From assembly GCA_963971575.1 (NCBI GenBank), contig OZ020616.1, forward strand, positions 56,713,201 through 56,777,200: 64,000 nt of DNA, in the 5' to 3' direction. Numbering within the stretch: position 1 is the first letter of the stretch; each line of letters starts with the position of its first letter. Position numbers and translations under genes: made by a program. The DNA comes from Liopterus haemorrhoidalis. Lineage: Eukaryota; Arthropoda; Insecta; Coleoptera; Dytiscidae. Below are positions 57,313 through 64,000 of the stretch, one piece after another. Below the pieces are notes generated by a model that worked only from the letters and a program-made list of their open reading frames with translations, did no database searches and was not told the origin of the DNA.

Positions 57313-58276
57313 AAAAAGAATTTTTTTTGATACGCCTAAAAAAAATTTTTTTTTTTGTCTAAAATACTAAAAAGAGGACCTTCACCTTTGAAGAAAGTAC
57401 GACGTACTTGGGATAAATGGAGTTGAATACACACGGCTGCATCCGTAATGTATGTGCTGCCCTCATCAGTAGGACTAGAAATCTTGTAGTGTGAGACTTT
57501 TGCGTTATAAAACCATCTTTAACCAGCGGTTATGTAACATTTTCTTATGGAATGCATAATATATCCTGAGGCAGTTTTTAAATGTGCAAAATTCATCTCA
57601 GTAGATAATTTTATAATCAACGAATGCTGTAAAAACATGTCTGACATTGAATATCTTGAGGCGATTATACTACCTTGCCTAGCTGAAATTATCGTTTGCG
57701 ATAAACCGGCAATACCACTTGCACTTTTTACCGGTACAGCACGATTACTGTTTCGTTACCTTTCGCTGAATAACTCTTTTTAAAAACAACCAAATCATGG
57801 GAAAGTTTACGAACGATTACAACCGATTTAAGATTGCAAATACTGTTTTGTAATGGTATAAATAATAATTGGTTTTTCGTTAATTGATCCGTGGAGATTT
57901 GGTTTTGTTTCTTTAATTTATTACTTTAAATATTTGTGAATTATTTTCTTTTATTTGACCTATTTTAATCTGACCGTTGTTTTTAGTTATAGTTGTAATT
58001 AAAACCGATCAATTTTCTACTATTTGAAAAACGCTTTGGTCAGTGAGTGGATTATTATCTGTACAGGGTTAAAGGCTGTAACAAGGTAGAGAGAACACTA
58101 TTTTTCTCAAAAACGCGACGTATAAGCAAGTTGGCAAACATATTTTTGAACACATTGGTGCACACCAGACTATCGTACAATAATTAGATACAGAGTTCTT
58201 AGTATTTACGTTTTAAGGATTTTATTTTAGCCCTATCTATTATATATGATTTATAAATTATGAATATTATGAATAT
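57313..58276. other. no recognised gene; unassigned 78-codon frame
   Basis: The plus-strand frame 57547-57783 (starting MECIIYPEAVF and including EYLEAIILPCLAEIIV) shows no motif I know. It could be chance in AT-rich DNA. No element ends seen. Confidence 0.3.
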
Positions 58277-59012
58277 ACGAGGGATGTTTCCTAAATTCTG
58301 GGAATTGTGCTATAATTAAATTACGCAGAACTTACAGGCAATGTTATTGGTGCCAGACAAGTCTTGACATGTTTATGCAACTATCTAGTGCAATATTGTT
58401 CAGTCTGATTTAGGTGTTCGACTGATATAGACGCGTTTTCATAGCACTGTTTTTGTAACCATGGAAGACGCAGCAATATCTCAAAGAGCAATAATTTTCT
58501 TTTTGTGGAAAGAAGGTGTGAAAACATCAGAAATTATTCAGCGTCTGCAAGGAGTATTTGGTGAGTCTGCAGAATCCAAAAGTACTGTTTATCGGTGGAT
58601 CGATCGTTTTAAAACCGGTAGAACATCACTAGAAGACGATCCACGCAGTGGGCGCCCAAGCACGTCGGTAAATGAAAGAAACATTACTGCCGTCGAAGAC
58701 CTACTGAAAGAGGACAGGCGAATGACTATTTGTCAAATTAGTGTGCACCTAGGGATAGGTACACGACAAGTTCATGACATCTTGCATGATTGTTTAGGCG
58801 TTAGCAAGGTTTCGCCGCGCTGGGTGCCAAGGCTGTTGGGACCAGAACAGAAACTCGACAGGAAAGTTCTTTGCGGACGGCTTAAAAAATTAGTTTATCG
58901 TTGGGATAAATGTATTCAGTTAAATGGAGATTAGGTTGAAAAACTACATTGTAATATTGACGAAAATTAACAAAATAATAAAAATTATAGCTAAATTCCC
59001 AGAACTGGGAAA
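58277..59012 (+). mobile_element. internally deleted mariner
   Basis: Terminal repeats of roughly 33 bp, imperfect, share TTCTGGGAATT and GCTATAAT (left 58282-58316, right 58985-59017 inverted). The transposase has lost its catalytic centre. Confidence 0.78.
58461..58934 (+). pseudogene. mariner transposase, N-terminus fused to C-terminus by deletion
   Basis: 157 open codons. Residues 1-115 form the mariner DNA-binding region (STVYRWIDRFKTG, RSGRPSTSVNE, ISVHLGIGTRQVHDIL), followed by the linker motif WVPRLL at 121-126. After RKVLCGR the sequence jumps to the family tail VYRWDKCIQLNGD. All three catalytic aspartates are gone, while both protein ends and both element ends remain. It might still make a DNA-binding protein able to interfere with a full-length relative; that is inference. 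The start was chosen at ATG 58461, as in family members. Confidence 0.85.
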
Positions 59013-59031
59013 GACTGATTAACTACATAGA

Positions 59032-59185
59032 CAGATTCTGTAAAAAGTTACTGTGTAGTAACGTTACTACAAGATAAAATATTATAAAAAGTATAATGAC
59101 TTTCATTCATGATAGTAACTGACCTTGCTCATAGTGACAAATTTAGTTACTAGTATCATAGTAACTGAGTTACAGAATTGGTCTG
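59032..59185. mobile_element. MITE H copy 3
   Basis: CAGATTCTGTAAAAAGTT to GTTACAGAATTGGTCTG. A few bases of the left terminus are missing. Confidence 0.7.
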
Positions 59186-59757
59186 AGACAGTGAGAACAT
59201 CTTGAAAAGGTGAAGAAATTTGAGTCAACCTAACACTTGAAAAAACTTGGTTTGTATGAGTTAAAATAAAAATATGGCCCAGAAGGGAGATAGGGCGAGG
59301 ATCAAGTATTTATCTTGTATTTTGGTTTCCATTTTCAATACATCGACACCCTTGAGTGTTAGATATCCTATTACCTAACAATGAATGAACCATCCCTTCA
59401 ACAAAAAAGATAATCATCTTTTTTTACCTGTCCCTAATTATTTCTGTTTCAAACCAAAAAATTCTACCGTACATTAGGTGTAAATCTAGACACGTTTTGC
59501 TTTGTATTTTTTTCCAGTAAAGTTAAACTTATATAGCAAAAGTAAATTTGTATTATTGGTTCTCCCACACATTTTCAAAATGTCAATACCCTTTAGCATA
59601 TGTCAATTTTGTCATGGACAAGCAAAATAGATAATATGTTTAGTGGACAAACATTTAACATTCAAACAAATATTTTGAAAGGTTACAAAAATTAAGGTGA
59701 CAAATGTAAACAGACAGTTTTTACAAAAATATTTCAAATTTTTATAGTAACAGTTGT
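59186..59757. other. no recognisable gene
   Basis: AT-rich; nothing named. Confidence 0.4.
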
Positions 59758-59850
59758 TTAGGATTTCGTATGTATGATCAGGAAACCCGTTACTAACGTG
59801 TCTGCACTGTAAAAATTGTAGCCAAAAGGCTGAACATAGAGGGCCGGTTT
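59758..59850 (+). mobile_element. worn HINE-A 5' end fragment
   Basis: AGGATTTCGTATGTATGATC, then AAAAATTGTAGCCAAAAGGC and TGAACATAGAGG. Confidence 0.55.
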
Positions 59851-59950
59851 CTGAAAGCTTAGTTAACTATAACCAAACAGTTAGAAAATGGTTGCTATGA
59901 TTACTTATGGGATTGTTATATTGTAACCGAGTTTAACCAAATGGTTAAAC

Positions 59951-60073
59951 CAGGGCTTCGAACCGGAACTGAACCGAAAACTGAAAATCAAAAAAAAACG
60001 TTATTTTTGTCGGAACGAAAACCGAAGCTGAACCGAAAAAAATATCGGTTTTTTTCGGTTCATGTAATGCTTG
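59951..60073 (+). mobile_element. hAT MITE D copy 2, cut by foldback E
   Basis: CAGGGCTTCGAACCGGAACT followed by GAACCGAAAACTG repeats. It ends where E copy 2 begins. Confidence 0.7.
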
Positions 60074-60446
60074 TAGACCGGGAGCTCATGACATTTTTGG
60101 TCTCCGATTTCATACAGCATGCCTTTTGGAGGAGAGAATATTTACCCTGTGACAACAAAAAAGAGATGGTACTAAACCCCTGCACGCTTTCCGGTCATAG
60201 GGAAAATTGCATTTCCACTTGCACAAAATTTTTGTGTTTTTCTCTGATTTAATATTGCTTGCCCTTTTGTCAAAAGAAAGTTATAACAAATTTAAAGTCT
60301 TTTAATTATAGGCATGCTGTATGAAAACGCGGAAAATCATATTTTTTATTACAAGATCACTTGACCGTTTGAGCCCTTTGGGACCCTCCGAATCGCATGC
60401 ATATATTTAAAAGACTTTAAATTTGTTATAACTTTCTTTTGACAAA
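60074..60446 (+). mobile_element. foldback MITE E copy 2, truncated
   Basis: TAGACCGGGAGCTCATGACA, a full left arm and the loop, then only the first part of the right arm, which breaks off at CTTTTGACAAA. Confidence 0.75.
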
Positions 60447-60713
60447 TTTTCATTTCACTGGCCTTTAAGGAGGGAGGCACGTGACCCAGTGCCCCCCCCC
60501 CTGAATACGCCAGTGGTCCTGGATAAAGGATGATTACCTGGCTCGGTAACATAGGTTGAAGAAGGAAGAAGTCCTGACGGGGCAAATAGCCTTCGCTTTT
60601 GTACGCCAAAATTTTAAATTAACTAAGAAGAGATCCTGAAAGACGAAGGATAATTACCTGGCTCGGTAAAATAAGGAATTTGTTTGTAAATACATCCGCA
60701 GAACTATTTCGGA
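60447..60713. other. mixed repeat debris
   Basis: A C-run at 60494-60501. GATTACCTGGCTCGGTAA and ATTACCTGGCTCGGTAA recur at 60531 and 60653. Motif O (GGGCAAATAGCC...GTACGCCAAAA) at about 60578-60612. Confidence 0.4.
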
Positions 60714-61006
60714 TTGCGGACTACGGATGAAACAAGAGAAGAAAATTGGCGCGACATCACTTATTATATACCAAATTTATATGAGGATGGTGTTATAAAT
60801 ACTTTGGCGTACAGGGCCCGCATATTTCAAATAGCGGAGTCCACAATCTGTAGGTTGTGCCACCACCATCCTGAAACGATTATGCACATTCTGTCTGCTT
60901 GTCCATCTCTTGCAGCGTCGAGCTACGTGTCTCGACATAATGCTGTTCTCCGCGTGCTCTACTATCATCTTAGACATGCCTATGGTATTGACCAAATCCC
61001 CAGTTA
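60714..61006 (+). pseudogene. non-LTR retrotransposon polyprotein tail (R2-like type), running into a gap
   Basis: The frame reads YYIPNLYEDGVINTLAYRAR, then ICRLCHHHPETIMHILSACP, SLAASSYVSRHNAVLRVLYY, HLRHAYGID. CxxC...H....C with ETI.H.LS.CP and RHN.V is the zinc-knuckle-like C-terminal segment of R2-type and related LINE polyproteins, which helps bind nucleic acid during target-primed reverse transcription. The usual endonuclease part would lie beyond, in the N gap. The upstream reverse transcriptase domain is absent, so the copy is 5' truncated, as LINEs often are. Confidence 0.65.
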
Positions 61007-61206
61007 NNNNNNNNNNNNNNNNNNNNNNNNNNNNNNNNNNNNNNNNNNNNNNNNNNNNNNNNNNNNNNNNNNNNNNNNNNNNNNNNNNNNNNNNNNNNNN
61101 NNNNNNNNNNNNNNNNNNNNNNNNNNNNNNNNNNNNNNNNNNNNNNNNNNNNNNNNNNNNNNNNNNNNNNNNNNNNNNNNNNNNNNNNNNNNNNNNNNNN
61201 NNNNNN
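61007..61206. other. assembly gap (200 N)
   Basis: Exactly 200 N, probably a placeholder of unknown true size. Confidence 0.98.
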
Positions 61207-62522
61207 GCTCCACTAGTCTCTAGTATGACGCGGCTCAAAAGGTTGCTGAAGTTTGAGATTAGTGGACGCCTTGTCAAGACCTGACAAACCCCATAATAAT
61301 CCTTTATTCAAGTAATTTACAACTTATGTCAAAAAAAAAGTATATGAAAACAATGTTTACAAGTAAACAATTATTTAAAAATACAATAAATACAAGCTAT
61401 TCATTTAGAAATTCTTGAACAGAATAGTAGGCTTGTTTGGCAAGGAATTTTTTAAAAATATATTTGAATTTTTTCGCGTTTATATATCTATAATGGGCTG
61501 GGATTTTATTGAAAATATTGAAACCACTATTCATCCTTTTAAAAGAGTATTAAAAGCTCTTAGTACTTAACCAAAAATAATTCAAACCTTTGTTGACATC
61601 TTTCATTTAATACCTACAAAATCCTGAAATGTGTCAAAATTCACACTTCACAAAAATTCTCTTATTTACGTATTCCAGCTGTCAAAGAGTAATAATGATG
61701 ACACATGTTAATATTGATTATAAAGGAATTTGAATCGATTTACCTTTATACACGTGGAAAATTATAAGAAACGTTGAAAGTCACACTGTCCAAAAAAAGG
61801 CACTACACAGTCTAGCACTTTAAAAAACAATATTTTATTTACAAAATTATTAGATATGAGAGTAGAAAAAAGCTTTGAGAAAGGTTTAAAAAAGCGTAAA
61901 TTTCAAAATTCTTATTATTATTATCAAATATAACACTGGGCATAAAATATGTATTTAAAGTTAGATTAAATTTAATTATACTTTAAGTCAGATATTTTAA
62001 ATGGCAGTTAACTTAAACGGGGTTTAATTTAAAGTGAATTTATTTTAATTAACACTTAGTTTTCCAAAATTTGACACAACACTGTCCATATATTTTTCAC
62101 TATCACAAGTTTTTCATAGAGATTTTCGTCTTGTTTCCAAGCACAACAAGCGGTAACCATGTGCTTAGTTTCTTTTATCGTGTTAACTGGATGACTACAC
62201 CGGAGTGACTACGTTGGTATCGCGTGGGGTTTACCGGAAAGGAGCGAGTCCGGAAAGGGGGTAACGGTCCGGAAAGAGGGGGAAAAATGGACGGCGCTGA
62301 CCGACGCTTGGACGCCGACGCACGACCTCGATTTTGCGGTCTACAAGAAAACAGACTGTTTTATTATTTATAAGGGAAAAATTTACATAATTATATTCTG
62401 ATTTACATTATTAGATACCAACGTAACAATTACTTAACACATATTCTAATAAAAAAAAAATAATAATAATAATAATAATACTGTTGCTTGCAAGAATTTT
62501 TTGTACTATAGGTTGAAAAAAA
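61207..62522. other. no recognisable gene; HINE-A 3' scrap and (AAT)n
   Basis: ATACCTACAAAATCCTGAAA with AAAATTCACACTTCACAAAA (61610-61660) is a HINE-A 3' end. (AAT)n is at 62459-62480. A GC-richer block lies at 62210-62340. Confidence 0.45.
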
Positions 62523-62573
62523 CAGGGCTTCGAAACGGAACTGAACCGAAAATCAAAAACCAAAAAAAAAAAA

Positions 62574-63560
62574 TTGATGTGAAGTGTGAATTTTCACACA
62601 TTTCAGGGTTTTGCAGGTATTAATTATTTTAGTAACTGAATGATGATTATTTGGGATGCCAAAACAAATTTTATGTCAAAATATTTTTTTATGAATTTTA
62701 ATTCGAATGCCTAATACCATTATTTAAGTTTCTAAATATGTGCAGTATTTTTTTTACATAGCAAGGTTCATTAAGATTTTGGAAATTGCGCCAATGGCTT
62801 CTATTGGTTGCTTAAATCATTAGCCCCGCCCTCTGATTTCGTATACATCAAACATAGCATTAAATTATAATTTCAACACTTCCCACTGGTTCTTAAATTT
62901 ACGCTTTTAAAAATTAAATGCAACATTTACTAAAATATAACTAGAATTTTGACAAAATAATTTAAGCAAAAGAAAACTGCAAAAAAAAAATTATAACTGA
63001 CAGGATTCGAACTCTAGTTCGCAAGTTACCTGTTTAGCAAATTAGAAAACCAATGACTAAACGCACATCGCTATGAGCACTGGCTTATCTCCTGGGTTAC
63101 ATAGCGAATTAAATATTTAACATATTTTGGTTAAACTCACAAAAAATGCATTATTTTCCGAAAACATAATCTGATCAAAAATTCCTGTTGTACTATTCCG
63201 TTTCACACCAATGTACATTACTTAGAATTTTTTCAGATTTTTAGTTTAAACCATCTGGGCTACAGGGTGTGGGACAAAAAATTTTTTGCACAATTTTGGC
63301 GAAAATCGCATCAAAATAATTTATTTTGAAAAAATAAAATTTTGATCGTTAATCCACTTACTAAGGGCTTTCATTTGATACCCTACTCAGAATTTAAAAA
63401 AAAAAATGTTTTTTTCGATGAGCACATATTTGTTTATATTTTTAGGGGGATATGTTTTTTAGATGTTTTAGTATTTTTCCTATGTGCGGGTCAAAAAGTT
63501 GTACAAGCATGCCAAATTTCAACTCTCTAGATTTAGCCGTTTGGCTACAATTTTTACCGA

Positions 63561-63602
<42 letters not shown>

Positions 63603-63649
63603 GACAAAATGACGGTATAAGGGTTTTTTGGTCATACCTACAAAACCCT
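62574..63649 (-). mobile_element. complete HINE-A copy inside MITE D
   Basis: Starts TTGATGTGAAGTGTGAATTT after an A-run and ends CAAAACCCT before AAAAACG. The empty site in D1 is CCGAAAAAAAACGTTATTT, so the outer limits of HINE-A are fixed to within the A-run. (ACAG)n lies at 63561-63602. Confidence 0.93.
62998..63090 (-). other. tRNA-like module inside HINE-A
   Basis: On the minus strand the B box reads TAGAGTTCGAATCCTGTCA. Upstream are CATAGCGATGTGCGTTTAGT and AGTGCTCATAGCGATG. A distinct module type. Confidence 0.5.
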
Positions 63650-63762
63650 AAAAACGTTATTTTTGTCGGAACGAAAACCATAATGGAACCGGAAAAAAAT
63701 ATCGGTTTATTTCGGTTCAGATAATGTTTATGTAAGTGAATATAAAATACATTTTATTTAAA

Positions 63763-64000
63763 GTGGGTTTTACACGATTCAATTAATTGATAAATTAATT
63801 GAAAAAGTTGATATTCAATTAATTGATGTGTGTAAAGCGTAAAAATTTCGTCAATTAATTGATCAATTTATTTTGAAAATAGAACAAGTTCTATTTTTCG
63901 TCAATTTTTCATAAATTTTGTAGGGAATTCTAGGTATATTTTTATCTGTTAAGATATTGCCAATTGTTTAGTTCTAGCATAACCTCGAAACATATTATTT
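63763..64000. other. cluster of TCAATTAATTGA palindromes
   Basis: The palindrome TCAATTAATTGA or its core recurs at about 63778, 63793, 63815 and 63851. Possibly the start of an element running off the window. Confidence 0.4.

Larger units (their letters stand above)
62523..63762 (+). mobile_element. hAT MITE D copy 3, split by HINE-A
   Basis: The left piece 62523-62573 (CAGGGCTTCGAAACGGAACT) and right piece from 63650 (CGTTATTTTTGTCGGAACG) are contiguous in copy 1. The far right end is not clear. Confidence 0.75.

Noticed and set aside
57547..57783. 78-codon frame as a host gene exon
   Set aside because: No recognisable motif, splice context or homologous pattern; length is compatible with chance.

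Overview
This window is an AT-rich piece of an animal nuclear genome, most likely an arthropod (insect). The transposon families are those common in insects: mariner, Tc1, hAT, piggyBac, Helentron-like repeats and a LINE fragment. There is no operon structure and coding density is very low. I find no intact host gene. Nearly everything I can name is a mobile element, a relic of one, or a tandem repeat. The species cannot be told from the sequence alone. A 200-base run of N lies at 61007-61206.

The dominant component is one repeat family, called HINE-A here, with about a dozen long or partial copies. Each copy has short subterminal inverted repeats (AGGGTTTTGYAGGTAT), a (GTCT)n microsatellite near the 5' end, and a small hairpin just inside the 3' end (GTGTGAA-AA-TTCACAC). 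This is the layout described for DINE-1/mini-me/Helentron-associated elements. In the middle of each long copy, at one fixed place, sits a tRNA-like module with A-box-like and B-box-like (GTTCGANTC) sequences. The module differs between copies while the flanking arms stay conserved. A second family of unrelated sequence (HINE-C, 8326-9177 and 45025-45581) has the same layout.

Left part (1-20.7 kb): a HINE-A copy; two foldback elements (2236-2802 and 3481-4690, the latter with 16-bp repeats in a 64-bp higher-order order); mariner fragments; MITEs; two copies each of a piggyBac-like element (K) and a THAP-encoding element (L); and an intact 337-codon mariner at 12501-13752 that interrupts a hAT transposase relic. 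Middle (20.7-40.3 kb): two arrays of a ~178-bp satellite in opposite orientation; a Tc1-like relic with IR/DR ends; a three-level nest at 29491-30982 (hAT, then MITE G, then a TTAA foldback element); a nearly intact Tc1-like transposase with a probable in-frame intron (31057-32642); a plant-type DD39D mariner fragment (36401-36931); and a mariner relic broken by a HINE-A copy. Right part (40.3-64 kb): many HINE-A copies, a 281-bp pure (ACAG)n tract fused to a Tc1 fragment, a ~112-bp tandem repeat, deletion-derivative mariners, a LINE reverse-transcriptase tail running into the N gap, and a hAT MITE split by HINE-A at the right edge.

The elements do not form a pathway. Their value lies in the nesting, which gives relative ages and several empty-site comparisons inside the window. 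These directly show TTAA duplication for element F, an AAT/ATT duplication for MITE H, TA for the intact mariner, and insertion into an A/T run without obvious duplication for HINE-A.
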